NCBI RefSeq assembly: GCF_017744135.1
Contig: NZ_JAGHQU010000002.1
Location: 346,419-410,418 of the forward strand
Direction: 5' to 3'
DNA from: Endozoicomonas sp. G2_2
GTDB taxonomy: Bacteria > Pseudomonadota > Gammaproteobacteria > Nevskiales > Salinisphaeraceae
DNA length: 64,000 nt
The notes under the pieces are model-generated. The model was not told the origin of the DNA. It searched no databases and saw only the letters and a program-made list of their open reading frames with translations. Positions 12,845 through 21,895 of the stretch are shown one piece after another; the stretch's first letter is position 1; each line of letters begins with the position of its first letter. Both the position numbers and the translations under genes were made by a program.

Positions 12845-15223
12845 CTATAGCCCGACACCGAAGGAGAACTGGAAGCGGTCGACCTCGTCGTCTTCCTCGC
12901 CGTCGACGTAAGCGGCATAACTCACACGCAGCAGACCGAAGAACGGCGTGAACCAGTAGAAGGCGACACCCGCCGACTTGCGCAGTTCCGACGCTTCGAA
13001 GGCGCTCGCGTCCTCATAGACGTTACCGATGTCGTAGAACGCGGTAAGACGTGTCGACTTGTTGTCGGACTCGAGGAACGTCGGGATGACCAGCTCGCTC
13101 TGCAGCGTGGTCAGGAACTGGCCACCGTAGGGGTTATCGAACGAGTCGCGCGGGCCGAGGCCACCGTTGGAGAAGCCGCGCACCGAGCGCGCGCCGCCGG
13201 CAAAGAAGTTGTCGTACGGCGGTACGTCCTCGCCCTCGCCCCAGACATCGGTCTGTGCGACGCGGCCATCCATGGACAGCACGACCTTGTCGGACAGGCC
13301 GGGCACCCACGAGCCGATACGGAAATAGCGCTCGTGCTCGATGCTGCTGTCGTAGTACTCGAGGTCCGAGCCCGGCCCCTTGATATTGAATTCGAATTCG
13401 GTGTTCGAACCGCGTGTCGCGAAGAAGGTGCGGTTGCGCGTATCGCGCTGCCAGCCGGTCTGCAGTTCGTAAGTGGTGGCTTCCCTGCCGTTTTCGTCGA
13501 TGAACTCACGCAGTTCGTCCGACAGCCTGTCTTCGCCATCACGATTGACCGCGGAATTGATCTCGTTGCGTTCGACGCCGAGACCGGCGCGCAGCTGCGA
13601 GTACTCGGTGATCGGCAGGCCGAACGTAACCGCGCCGCCGACCGAGTTCAAATCGAAGCCCGAACCGATGCGAATAAGCTGGTCGGTGTTGCGATAGAAC
13701 GCCGAAATCGTGCGCGACACGCCCTCGTCGGTGAAGTACGGGTCGGTCCAGCTCGCGCCGACGCTCTTGGCGTAGTCGTTGGTCTCGGCACGCAGGCTCA
13801 CGCGGTTGCCGGTACCGCGGAAGTTGCTGTGCGACACGCTGCCGTTGACGAGAAAGCCCTGCGCGTCCGAAAAGCCCACGCCGAACTGCAACGTACCGGC
13901 GGCGCGCTCGCTGACGTCATAGTCGACATCGACGAGATCTTCGCTGCCGGCCACCTTGTCGGTGTTGACCTGCACATCCTGGATATAGGGCAGACGGGCG
14001 AGACGGGTGCGCGAGCGCTCGACGCCGCGACGCGAGAATGGCGCGCCTTCGAACTGGCGCATCTCGCGACGCAGCGTTTCGTCGTTGGTCTTTTCGTTGC
14101 CGTTGAACGTGATCTGGCGCACGTAGGCACGCTTGCCGGGATCGATGAAGAAGGTGAGATCGACGGTCTTGCTCTCTTCATCGACCCTGGTGAGCGGGTC
14201 CACGTCGGCAAACGCATAGCCGAAATCGGCCAGGCCGGAGCTGATCGCGTCCGCCGAGGCGTCGACGTCGCTGCGCGAGAAGATCTGGCCACCCTCCACG
14301 GTCACGAGTCGCTGCAGGCTGGTCTGCGGCACGATCATGTCGCCGGCGAACTCGTAGTCGTTGATCGTGTACTGGTCGCCCTCGTCGACATTGATCGTGA
14401 GGAAGATGTTGCGCTTGTCCGGCGACAGCGACACCTGAATCGAGGACACGTTGAAACGGATATAGCCGCGGTTCTGGTAGAAGGAGTTCAGCGATTCGAG
14501 ATCGCCGAGCAGCTTTTCTCGCGAGTAGCGGTCGCGGCTGCGCCAGAACGTCAGCGGCCGCGTGTAGGCCGGCGAGCTGGCCTGCAGTTCGAAGACATCC
14601 TGCAACTCCTCATCGGTGAAGTTCTCGTTGCCGATGATGTTGATGTCCTTGATGGAGGCGACCTCGCCCTCCTTGACCGTGATGTCGATGGCGACCCGGT
14701 TGTTGCCCAGATCCTCGACCTCGGTATCGATCGCCACGCTGTAGTAGCCGTTGGCGTAGTACTGCCGGCGCAGTTCCTGCTCGAGCTGGTCGACGAGCGA
14801 CCGCTTATAGAGCTCGCCCTGTGCCAGGCCCTGATCGGCCAGCGCTTCCTTGAGCTGGTCGCCACCGATGTTCTTGTTGCCCTCGATGGTGAAGCGCGCG
14901 ATCTCGGGACGCTCGGTCACGTCGACGACAAGCGTGTTGCCTTCGCGCTCGAGCGTGACGTTCTCGAACAGCCCGGTTTCATAGAGCGCGCGAATGGATT
15001 GCTGCGCTCGGGCTTCGGTGAGCCGATCCCCGACCGAAAGCGGCAGATAGGTCAGCACGGTGCCGGCTTCGAGGCGCTGCACACCCACGACCCGCACATC
15101 CGACACCTGGAAGTTGTAGCCGGACTGGCTGGACTGACTCGGTACGGACTGATTCTGAGCCCACGCGCTCACGGCAAAAAGACACAGGAGCACGGCGAAC
15201 GCGCGCATCAGAAATACAGGCAT
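12845..15223 (-). CDS. bamA: Outer membrane protein assembly factor BamA
   Basis: Core of the BAM machine that folds and inserts beta-barrel proteins into the outer membrane. 792 aa. A signal peptide ending in AWA-Q is followed by five POTRA domains (about residues 30-430; the first begins FQVSDVRVVGVQRLEAG) and a 16-strand barrel. The loop 6 motif VRGF is present in ARSVRGFSNGG, and the C-terminus FQFSFGVGL is a typical terminal beta strand. A GGAG element precedes the ATG. It is 13 bases from rseP and 37 from skp. Confidence 0.97.
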   Translation of the reverse strand: MPVFLMRAFAVLLCLFAVSAWAQNQSVPSQSSQSGYNFQVSDVRVVGVQRLEAGTVLTYLPLSVGDRLTEARAQQSIRALYETGLFENVTLEREGNTLVVDVTERPEIARFTIEGNKNIGGDQLKEALADQGLAQGELYKRSLVDQLEQELRRQYYANGYYSVAIDTEVEDLGNNRVAIDITVKEGEVASIKDINIIGNENFTDEELQDVFELQASSPAYTRPLTFWRSRDRYSREKLLGDLESLNSFYQNRGYIRFNVSSIQVSLSPDKRNIFLTINVDEGDQYTINDYEFAGDMIVPQTSLQRLVTVEGGQIFSRSDVDASADAISSGLADFGYAFADVDPLTRVDEESKTVDLTFFIDPGKRAYVRQITFNGNEKTNDETLRREMRQFEGAPFSRRGVERSRTRLARLPYIQDVQVNTDKVAGSEDLVDVDYDVSERAAGTLQFGVGFSDAQGFLVNGSVSHSNFRGTGNRVSLRAETNDYAKSVGASWTDPYFTDEGVSRTISAFYRNTDQLIRIGSGFDLNSVGGAVTFGLPITEYSQLRAGLGVERNEINSAVNRDGEDRLSDELREFIDENGREATTYELQTGWQRDTRNRTFFATRGSNTEFEFNIKGPGSDLEYYDSSIEHERYFRIGSWVPGLSDKVVLSMDGRVAQTDVWGEGEDVPPYDNFFAGGARSVRGFSNGGLGPRDSFDNPYGGQFLTTLQSELVIPTFLESDNKSTRLTAFYDIGNVYEDASAFEASELRKSAGVAFYWFTPFFGLLRVSYAAYVDGEEDDEVDRFQFSFGVGL

Positions 15224-15236
15224 ATATAAAGCTCCG

Positions 15237-16598
15237 CTACCCGAGCAAGCGCAGGATATCGTTGTAAAAAGCCAGGGTCATCAACATCAGCAGTGCGACC
15301 ATGCCCATCTGCTGTCCGGCGACCTGAACGGCCTCCGAGAGAGGCCGGCCCCTTATCCATTCGATCGAATAATACAGAAGATGCCCCCCGTCTAACACCG
15401 GAATGGGCAGAAGGTTGAGTACCGCAAGGCTCACGCTGACCAGGGCCAGGAAGCCGACAAACGCCTCGACGCCGATGCTCGCGGTCTGTCCGGCGTAGTT
15501 GGCGATCTGGATCGGACCACTCACGTTGCGCCAGGACACGTCACCGGTGACCATGCGTGCCATCAGGCGCACCGTCAGCGCGGACACTTCCCAGGTCTTG
15601 GACACGGCGGCCGGTACCGCGGCCAGCGGGCCCAGCTGGCGCGTCGTGCGCATCGCTTCCCATGCTTCACCGTCGACGCCGATCTGCGCGCCGAGGCGAC
15701 CGACGGGCTCGCCGGCCTCGTTCTCGGCTGCCGCCAGGGTTACAGGCACTTCCTGCCGACGACCGTCGCGCGCGATGGCCAGCGTGACGCGTTCGCCCGG
15801 CTGTGCCTTGATCCGATCGACCAGGCCTTGCGGCGAGTCGACGCTTTCGCCATTGACGGCGAGCACCTCATCGCCGGCCTGAAGCTGCGCGGCTTCGGCT
15901 GCCGAGCCCGGCACCACACGGGCAATCAAAGGCGTTGCCGGCGGCTGATACGGCGCCAGACCGAGGCGGTCGAAAAGTTTTTCGGGATCGGCCGGCACAC
16001 CACGCAGGTCGAGCGACACGTCGCGCGCCATGCCATCGTCTCCGCGCACGGAAAGATCCACCGCCTGACCGTCGAGGCCGCGCTCGATCAGTGTCAGCCG
16101 CAGATCCTGCCAGTCGCCGATCGCGCGGTCGTCGATCGCCACGATCTCATCGCCGGCACGCAATCCGGCCGCGTTTGCCAACGTGCCGTCGGGCGCACTG
16201 GCGATCATGGGTTTGATGCCGGCCACGCCAATCATGAACACGAGCCAGTAGGCCACGATGGCAAAAAGAAAATTCACCCCCGGCCCCGCCGCCACGATGG
16301 CGATGCGCCGCCACGGGTGCTGGCGATTGAAGGCGTACGGCTTGTCGGCTTCGGCCACTTCGCCTTCGCGCTCGTCGAGCATCTTCACGTAGCCGCCCAG
16401 GGGAATCGCCGACAGCCAGTATTCGATGCCGCTCTGCCGGCCCGTGAAGCCCCACACACGTCGACCGAAGCCAATCGAATAGCGAAGCACTTTCACGCCG
16501 AGGCGCCGCGCGACCCAGAAGTGGCCGTACTCGTGAATCGCCACCAGCAGGCCGATCGAGACGATGAACGCGGGCACTGACATCAGCCAGTCGGACAT
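15237..16598 (-). CDS. rseP: Site-2 intramembrane zinc protease RseP
   Basis: Inner-membrane metalloprotease that cuts anti-sigma factors such as RseA after DegS, and clears signal peptides. 453 aa. The zinc motif HEYGH (His22, Glu23, His26) lies in the first transmembrane helix. Two PDZ domains follow (about residues 120-300; GLRAGDEIVAI and LQAGDEVLAVNGE), then the LDG motif in PIPVLDGGHLL near the C-terminus. GGAGAG precedes the ATG. It lies directly upstream of bamA; the 150 bases before it, up to cdsA, are where pseudomonads keep dxr. Confidence 0.97.
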   Translation of the reverse strand: MSDWLMSVPAFIVSIGLLVAIHEYGHFWVARRLGVKVLRYSIGFGRRVWGFTGRQSGIEYWLSAIPLGGYVKMLDEREGEVAEADKPYAFNRQHPWRRIAIVAAGPGVNFLFAIVAYWLVFMIGVAGIKPMIASAPDGTLANAAGLRAGDEIVAIDDRAIGDWQDLRLTLIERGLDGQAVDLSVRGDDGMARDVSLDLRGVPADPEKLFDRLGLAPYQPPATPLIARVVPGSAAEAAQLQAGDEVLAVNGESVDSPQGLVDRIKAQPGERVTLAIARDGRRQEVPVTLAAAENEAGEPVGRLGAQIGVDGEAWEAMRTTRQLGPLAAVPAAVSKTWEVSALTVRLMARMVTGDVSWRNVSGPIQIANYAGQTASIGVEAFVGFLALVSVSLAVLNLLPIPVLDGGHLLYYSIEWIRGRPLSEAVQVAGQQMGMVALLMLMTLAFYNDILRLLG

Positions 16599-16748
16599 GG
16601 ACTACTGCTCTCCAGACGCGGGGTTGGCGCAAACGGTATCGGCGTTGTAGACCGCAGAAAATGGTGGGCGATCCGCAAGCCGCCGATCGCGGCGATGTGT
16701 GACCGCAATACTACGTGATCGGTGCCAGGCGCGATGCCAACGCTTTGG

Positions 16749-17579
16749 CTAGACCGCGGACGGCAACCAGTGCAAGCCGGCAACGAACCACGGTGCGGCG
16801 GCGAGCACACTGTCCAGGCGATCCAGCACGCCGCCGTGCCCCGGAAAGAGCGTGCCGCTGTCCTTGATCCCGGCATGACGTTTGAACATGCTGATGCTCA
16901 GATCACCGACGACCGAAATAATCGCCACCCAACCGCCAAGAAACATGAATGCGATCAGGCGATCACCGCTGTAGCCCAGCAGCCATGCGCCCGCCCCGGC
17001 GAACAGCATCGCGGCCACGAAGCCGCCAACCGCGCCCTCGCGCGTCTTGCCGGGGCTGACCGCAGGCGCGAGCTTGTGCCGGCCCAGCATGCGCCCGGCG
17101 AAGTAGGCACCCGTATCCGCGGCCCAAACCAGGAAGAAGAACGTGAGCAGCAGCAGCGGCCCCTGGTCGCTCTGGTGCAGATAGGTTACCGCTGCGACCG
17201 GGGCAACCAGCACGATCAGCCCGACCGCGACGCCGACCGCCGTGCGCCCCATGGTCTCGGCCCAGCCGCGGGGAAAGCGCGCGATCCAGTAGATCGCGAC
17301 CAGCCACCACAGGCAGGCCGCGCCGACGAGCAGATTGTCGGCGGCCACGAGCCAGAGCTGCGTACGCACCAGCGCGAACAAGAAGATGAGCAGTGCCACG
17401 GCCAGCGTGAGCACAATGCGGCCGGTATCCGTCAGACGCATCAAGCCGCCCCATTCCCATGCACCAAGCAGCATGAGCAGGGCGAACACGAGCGTAATTA
17501 CCGCGGTCGGCAGAAACAGCATGCCGAGAACGGCCAGTGGCACGACCGCCAGGGCGGTGGCGATACGGGTCGAGAGCAT
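16749..17579 (-). CDS. cdsA: Phosphatidate cytidylyltransferase (CDP-diglyceride synthase)
   Basis: Inner-membrane enzyme that makes CDP-diacylglycerol from phosphatidic acid and CTP, the branch point of phospholipid synthesis. 276 aa with about eight hydrophobic segments. The full family signature is present near the C-terminus: SMFKRHAGIKDSG followed by LFPGHGGVLDRLDS. It starts five bases after the uppS stop. No dxr lies between cdsA and rseP or next to frr. Confidence 0.97.
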   Translation of the reverse strand: MLSTRIATALAVVPLAVLGMLFLPTAVITLVFALLMLLGAWEWGGLMRLTDTGRIVLTLAVALLIFLFALVRTQLWLVAADNLLVGAACLWWLVAIYWIARFPRGWAETMGRTAVGVAVGLIVLVAPVAAVTYLHQSDQGPLLLLTFFFLVWAADTGAYFAGRMLGRHKLAPAVSPGKTREGAVGGFVAAMLFAGAGAWLLGYSGDRLIAFMFLGGWVAIISVVGDLSISMFKRHAGIKDSGTLFPGHGGVLDRLDSVLAAAPWFVAGLHWLPSAV

Positions 17580-17584
17580 GGGAG

Positions 17585-18307
17585 TCAGCCGCCGGGTGCC
17601 GCAGCCTGCGGCAGACGCCCGAAGCGCCGCTGGCGGTGGGCGAACCAGTCGACCGCCTCGCTCAGGCTGGCCTTGTCGAAGTCGGGCCAGAGTTCGTCGG
17701 AAAAATACAGTTCGCTGTACGCCAGATCCCAGAGCAGGAAGTTGCTCACGCGGCGCTCGCCGCCCGTGCGGATGAACAGATCGGGCGCGCCAAGCGCCGA
17801 CAGCGACATGTGCTCGCCGAAACAGGATTCATCGATATCGTCCGGCGCGATCTCGCCCGCCGCGCACGCCCGGGCGATGCGGCATGTCGCCTGGACGATA
17901 TCCCACCGCCCGCCGTAATCGATCGCGATCACGAGGTTGAGTGCTGCGTTGTCGCGGGTGCGCTCTTCAGCCTGCGCCATCTCGCGCTGCAGCGCATCCG
18001 AAAAATGCGAACGCTCGCCGATGAAGCTCAGGCGCACGCCGTTGTCGTGCAGCGAGCCGATCTCGCGGCGGATGGTTCGCCGGAACAGATCGAGCAATAG
18101 CCGGACCTCGGCTCGCGGGCGTTGCCAGTTCTCGCTGGAAAATGCGAACAACGTCAGCGTTTTAAGGCCTATTTCTCGAGCCGTTTCGACAATATCGCGC
18201 GCAGCACGCGCACCCGACCGGTGCCCGGCCGCGCGCGGCATGCCGCGCTGGCTGGCCCAGCGGCCGTTGCCGTCCATGATGATGGCGACGTGTTCGGGAA
18301 CACTCAT
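17585..18307 (-). CDS. uppS: (2E,6E)-farnesyl-diphosphate-specific ditrans,polycis-undecaprenyl-diphosphate synthase
   Basis: Cis-prenyltransferase that makes undecaprenyl diphosphate, the lipid carrier for peptidoglycan and O-antigen. The signature HVAIIMDGNGRWA carries the catalytic Asp, and the C-terminal RTGGERRVSNFLLWDLAYSE block is typical. I prefer the ATG at 18307 (240 aa), with an AGG about ten bases upstream. An in-frame GTG at 18325 would add six residues. It lies between frr and cdsA. Confidence 0.95.
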   Translation of the reverse strand: MSVPEHVAIIMDGNGRWASQRGMPRAAGHRSGARAARDIVETAREIGLKTLTLFAFSSENWQRPRAEVRLLLDLFRRTIRREIGSLHDNGVRLSFIGERSHFSDALQREMAQAEERTRDNAALNLVIAIDYGGRWDIVQATCRIARACAAGEIAPDDIDESCFGEHMSLSALGAPDLFIRTGGERRVSNFLLWDLAYSELYFSDELWPDFDKASLSEAVDWFAHRQRRFGRLPQAAAPGG

Positions 18308-18342
18308 ACGCGAAGCGCCTGTCACTCGTTCGCGGTCTGTGT

Positions 18343-18900
18343 TCAGACCGTCATGATCTCCTGCTCCTTTTCTTCGAGCAGGCTGTCGATACGGTCGATA
18401 TGCTTGTCGGTGAGCTGCTGGATACGCGTTTCGCCACCGTGCTGATCGTCGGCACTGATCTCCTTTTCGTTGACCAGCTCCTTGAGCGTGGAGTTCGCGT
18501 CACGCCGAATGTTGCGCACCGCCACGCGGCCATCCTCGGCTTCGGCGCGGATCACCTTCACCAGATCCTTGCGGCGGTCCTCGGTAAGCGGCGGCAGAAC
18601 CACGCGGATCACCTGACCAGCGGTCGAGGGATTCAGGCCGAGATCGGCGGTCATGATCGCCTTCTCGATCGGCTGAACCATGGTCTTTTCCCACGGCTGA
18701 ATGGTGATCGTGCGCGCATCCTCGAGCGCGACGTTGGCCGCCTGATTGAGCGGCACCTCTGCGCCGTAGTAGTCCACGGTCACATGATCGAGCAGGCTGG
18801 TGCTCGCCCGGCCGGTGCGAATCTTGCTGAAGTTCTCGCGCATGACGCTGATGGTCTTGTCCATGCGCTGCTGCGCGTCGCTGTAAATCTCGTCAATCAT
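18343..18900 (-). CDS. frr: Ribosome recycling factor
   Basis: With EF-G, splits post-termination ribosomes. 185 aa, exactly the family size; a three-helix bundle interrupted by a small beta domain. Family blocks include [29 protein letters not shown] and [12 protein letters not shown]. Its ATG overlaps the pyrH stop by four bases. The rpsB-tsf-pyrH-frr order is nearly universal in proteobacteria. Confidence 0.98.
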   Translation of the reverse strand: MIDEIYSDAQQRMDKTISVMRENFSKIRTGRASTSLLDHVTVDYYGAEVPLNQAANVALEDARTITIQPWEKTMVQPIEKAIMTADLGLNPSTAGQVIRVVLPPLTEDRRKDLVKVIRAEAEDGRVAVRNIRRDANSTLKELVNEKEISADDQHGGETRIQQLTDKHIDRIDSLLEEKEQEIMTV

Positions 18901-19643
18901 CCGTTTGCTCTCGTCGTATCGTTGTCGACCAGCGTGCCGACGTCATCCTCGCCAGAGACGATCCGCTTGAGATCGCCCGCGCGGTTGATGTCGAACACCC
19001 GCAGCGGCATGCCGTTGTCGCGGCAGAGCACGATTGCGGTCGTATCCATGACGGTCAGCCGCTGGTCAATGACTTCGTCGTAGGTAAGGTGCGTATAGCG
19101 TTTCGCACTGCTGTCGCGCATCGGATCCGCGCTGTAGATGCCGTCGACCTTCGTGGCCTTGAGCATGAGATCGGCATTGATCTCGATCGCCCGCAAGCTG
19201 GCCGCGGAATCCGTGGTGAAAAACGGATTGCCCGTACCTGCGGCAAAGATCACCACGCGGCTTTTTTCCAGGTGGCGGATCGCGCGGCGGCGAATGTAGT
19301 CCTCGCAGACCTGATTGATGCGAATGGCGGACATCACCCGGGCCGTCATGCCGGCGTGCTCGATGGCGTCCTGCAATCCGAGCGCATTGATCACCGTGGC
19401 GAGCATGCCCATCTGGTCGCCGGTCACGCGGTCCATGCCGCGGCCAGCGAGGCCGACGCCACGGAAGATATTGCCGCCGCCCACCACCAGTGCGACCTGC
19501 ACACCGGATTCGATCAGTTCCTTGATCTCCGCGGCGAGCCGTTCCACGACGTCGGCGGAGATGCCGTAGTCGGCCTGGCCCATGAGGGCTTCGCCGCTGA
19601 GCTTCAGCAGTATGCGTTTATAGGTGGGCTTGGACTTGGTCAT
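18897..19643 (-). CDS. pyrH: UMP kinase
   Basis: Phosphorylates UMP to UDP; a hexameric amino-acid-kinase-fold enzyme, normally activated by GTP and inhibited by UTP. 248 aa (E. coli 241). It begins [14 protein letters not shown], carries the glycine-rich [10 protein letters not shown], and the [16 protein letters not shown] block. It lies downstream of the tsf terminator, so it probably needs its own promoter, and it overlaps frr by four bases. Confidence 0.98.
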   Translation of the reverse strand: MTKSKPTYKRILLKLSGEALMGQADYGISADVVERLAAEIKELIESGVQVALVVGGGNIFRGVGLAGRGMDRVTGDQMGMLATVINALGLQDAIEHAGMTARVMSAIRINQVCEDYIRRRAIRHLEKSRVVIFAAGTGNPFFTTDSAASLRAIEINADLMLKATKVDGIYSADPMRDSSAKRYTHLTYDEVIDQRLTVMDTTAIVLCRDNGMPLRVFDINRAGDLKRIVSGEDDVGTLVDNDTTRANG

Positions 19644-19714
19644 CGAGTGGCGCGAACGTGCAACGACATGAAGGCGGCTCCTGGCCGGCGAAGATAACTC
19701 AGCTGCCTGTCGGC

Positions 19715-19720
19715 ATCATA
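19715..19720 (-). promoter_or_regulatory. Candidate -10 element for pyrH-frr
   Basis: On the minus strand this reads TATGAT, about 70 bases before the pyrH ATG and just after the tsf terminator T run. No convincing -35 hexamer is visible at 17 bases, since that position falls in the terminator stem and T run. The call rests on the hexamer and on pyrH lying after a terminator. Confidence 0.3.
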
Positions 19721-19730
19721 CCGGCAGGCC

Positions 19731-19760
19731 AAAAAAAAGCCGGCTGCCTGAGCAGCCGGC
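19731..19760 (-). terminator. Rho-independent terminator of rpsB-tsf
   Basis: Perfect nine-pair stem GCCGGCTGC / GCAGCCGGC with a four-base loop, followed on the minus strand by eight T residues. It lies ten bases after the tsf stop and separates rpsB-tsf from pyrH. Confidence 0.9.
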
Positions 19761-19770
19761 CGTGTTGCCC

Positions 19771-20652
19771 TCAGGCTGTTTTTTCGGCTTGCGCCTTGAC
19801 CTCGGCAGCGAAGTCTTCCTGTTTCTTCTCGATGCCCTCGCCGACTTCGATACGGGCATAGTCGATGATGGTCGCGTTCTGCTGCTTGCAGAGCTTTTCC
19901 ACCGTCATGTCCGGGTCCTTGACGAAAGGCTGCCCCATGAGCGTGATTTCGCCCAGGAACTTGCGCAGCCGGCCTTCGACCATCTTCTCGATGATCTCCT
20001 CCGGCTTGCCGCTGTCACGCGCCTGCGCCATGAGCAGCTCTTTTTCGGCGTCCCGACGCTCCTGCGGCACATCGTCGGCCGACAGATGCGCCGGCGCGGT
20101 CGCGGCCACATGCATGGCCAGATCGCGCGCCAGCGCGTCCTCGCCACCGGCCACGGCAACGGCGCTGCCGATGCGCGAACCGTGCATGTAGACGTCCAGC
20201 CTGCCTTCGCCGGCTTCGATGCGACGGAAACGACGGATGGTGATGTTCTCGCCCAGCGTGGCGACCAGCGCACGGCGCTTGGCGTCCAGGCTTTCGCCGT
20301 CGATCTCGATTTCGGCCAGCGCATCGACATCGGCCGGGCCGTTGTCGAGCGCGGCCTGCGCCGCCATTTCCGCGAAGCCGACGAAATCGTCGTTCTTGCC
20401 GACGAAATCGGTTTCGCAGTTCACTTCGAGCAGGATCGCAACGCTGCGATCGCTGGACAGGGCCGTCGCCACGCGACCTTCGGCCGCGACACGGCCGGCC
20501 TTCTTGTCGGCCTTGGCCAGGCCTTCACGACGCATGTTGTCGGCCGCGGCATCGATGTCGCCGTCGGTCGCCGTGAGTGCCTTCTTGCACTCCATCATGC
20601 CGGCGCCGGTGCGTTCCCGCAGCTCTTTAACCAGAGCAGCACTAATAGCCAT
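19771..20652 (-). CDS. tsf: Translation elongation factor Ts
   Basis: Guanine nucleotide exchange factor for EF-Tu. 293 aa from the ATG at 20652, which gives the family N-terminus [20 protein letters not shown] and has GGAGAA a few bases upstream. The TDFVGKN motif (in [14 protein letters not shown]) contacts EF-Tu. It follows rpsB after 69 bases and is closed by a strong terminator. Confidence 0.98.
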   Translation of the reverse strand: MAISAALVKELRERTGAGMMECKKALTATDGDIDAAADNMRREGLAKADKKAGRVAAEGRVATALSSDRSVAILLEVNCETDFVGKNDDFVGFAEMAAQAALDNGPADVDALAEIEIDGESLDAKRRALVATLGENITIRRFRRIEAGEGRLDVYMHGSRIGSAVAVAGGEDALARDLAMHVAATAPAHLSADDVPQERRDAEKELLMAQARDSGKPEEIIEKMVEGRLRKFLGEITLMGQPFVKDPDMTVEKLCKQQNATIIDYARIEVGEGIEKKQEDFAAEVKAQAEKTA

Positions 20653-20721
20653 GATTCGTTCTCCGCAAAATGAGGTAACGGCCACGCCGGCCCGAACGAT
20701 ACCGGGCCGGCGCGGCTGGAA

Positions 20722-21636
20722 TTACTTGTCCGACGGCTTCGCGTCGGCGTCTTCCGGGTTCTCCGACGGCACGGCGGCCACATCGCCCAGCGACGCGGTC
20801 GCGGTCGGCTCGGACTCGCCCTGCGATTCCTGGATCACGGAATTCTGGGTCGCTTCGCTCGCGGCTTCGTTCTGAGCCGGCTTTCCGGGCTCGTGGGAAG
20901 CGCCCTGCTCCTGGAGCTCGATCATCTCGTCGTCCTGGCCGGTGAATTCGCCCTTGCTGCCACGACCGGCAAGCACGGCGTCGGCGACCATCTCGGTGTA
21001 GATGCGGATCGCACGAATCGCGTCGTCATTGCCCGGAATGACCACGTCGATGTTGTCCGGCGAGCAGTTGGTGTCGACCACGGCCACGACCGGAATGCCC
21101 AGCTTGCGCGCTTCGTCGACAGCGATCTTCTCGAAGCCGACGTCGATCACGAACAGCGCGTCGGGCAGGCTGGTCATTTCCTTGATACCGCCGATACCGC
21201 GCTCGAGCTTGTCGCGCTCGCGATACAGATCGAGAGCTTCGCGCTTGTTGAGCTTGCGGATGGAGCCGTCCTCGATCATCTGCTCGAGATCGTGCAGACG
21301 CTGGATGGAGTTCTTGACCGTCTTGAAGTTGGTGAGCATGCCGCCCAGCCAACGGTGGTTCACGAACGGCATGCCGGCACGACGGGCCTGCTTGCCCACC
21401 GCCTCGCGCGCCGCGCGCTTGGTGCCCACAAACATGATGTTGCCGCCGTTGGCGGACAGGCGACTGATATAGTTGTAGGCATCCTTGAAGAGCGGCAGGG
21501 TCTCTTCGAGGTTGATGATATGAATCTTGTTGCGATGGCCGAAGATATAAGGGGCCATCTTGGGATTCCAGTAACGGGTGCGGTGGCCGAAATGAACCCC
21601 CGCCTCGAGCAACTGGCGCATGCTGATCTGACTCAT
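20722..21636 (-). CDS. rpsB: 30S ribosomal protein S2, with C-terminal extension
   Basis: Small-subunit protein at the head-body junction, required for S1 binding. The first ~240 residues are canonical ([20 protein letters not shown] at the start, [13 protein letters not shown] in the middle). At 304 aa it is about 60 residues longer than the E. coli protein. The tail (about residues 243-304) is rich in Glu, Asp, Ser, Gln and Ala and looks disordered. GGAGA precedes the ATG. It has a structured leader upstream, as expected for S2 autoregulation. Confidence 0.98.
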   Translation of the reverse strand: MSQISMRQLLEAGVHFGHRTRYWNPKMAPYIFGHRNKIHIINLEETLPLFKDAYNYISRLSANGGNIMFVGTKRAAREAVGKQARRAGMPFVNHRWLGGMLTNFKTVKNSIQRLHDLEQMIEDGSIRKLNKREALDLYRERDKLERGIGGIKEMTSLPDALFVIDVGFEKIAVDEARKLGIPVVAVVDTNCSPDNIDVVIPGNDDAIRAIRIYTEMVADAVLAGRGSKGEFTGQDDEMIELQEQGASHEPGKPAQNEAASEATQNSVIQESQGESEPTATASLGDVAAVPSENPEDADAKPSDK

Positions 21637-21671
21637 GGATTGTCTCCGGGTTGTGGCTTACGCGCATCCCA

Positions 21672-21714
21672 TGAAACAACCGGCCTGCGTCCCGCAGGCT
21701 GGCACCCCGTTTCA
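21672..21714 (-). promoter_or_regulatory. Candidate S2 autoregulatory leader hairpin
   Basis: Between the likely rpsB promoter and the rpsB ATG, the minus strand folds into an outer stem TGAAAC / GTTTCA enclosing an inner perfect seven-pair stem GCCTGCG / CGCAGGC with a GGA loop. E. coli rpsB is repressed by S2 binding to its own leader. Assigning that role here is inference from position and structure. Confidence 0.5.
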
Positions 21715-21811
21715 TGTGTCGATACACGTGCGGATTTTCGATATCGAATTCGGTCGAAAATCGACCGTTTACGTCGCGTTGATCGCGGCGCATTGCCGCG
21801 AACGCGAGCGG

Positions 21812-21817
21812 TTTATA
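21812..21817 (-). promoter_or_regulatory. Extended -10 promoter for rpsB-tsf
   Basis: The minus strand reads TGGTATAAA, an extended -10 element (TG-N-TATAAA). The -35 region 17 bases further up is poor, which is common with an extended -10. A start here gives a leader of roughly 170 bases that contains the hairpin at 21672-21714. Confidence 0.5.
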
Positions 21818-21895
21818 CCATAGCGGCCCTCGCCAGGCCAGCACCGGCCGATTTTCAAACCGACATTTTCCCGGACTCGCAAGGACGAACGACGC

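Noticed and set aside
13334..15229. Plus-strand open frame (631 codons) opposite bamA
   Set aside because: It lies wholly antisense to bamA, has no motif and no ribosome-binding site; codon-position GC explains it.
16599..16748. Possible dxr pseudogene between cdsA and rseP
   Set aside because: None of the six frames in these 150 bases gives residues I recognise as Dxr.
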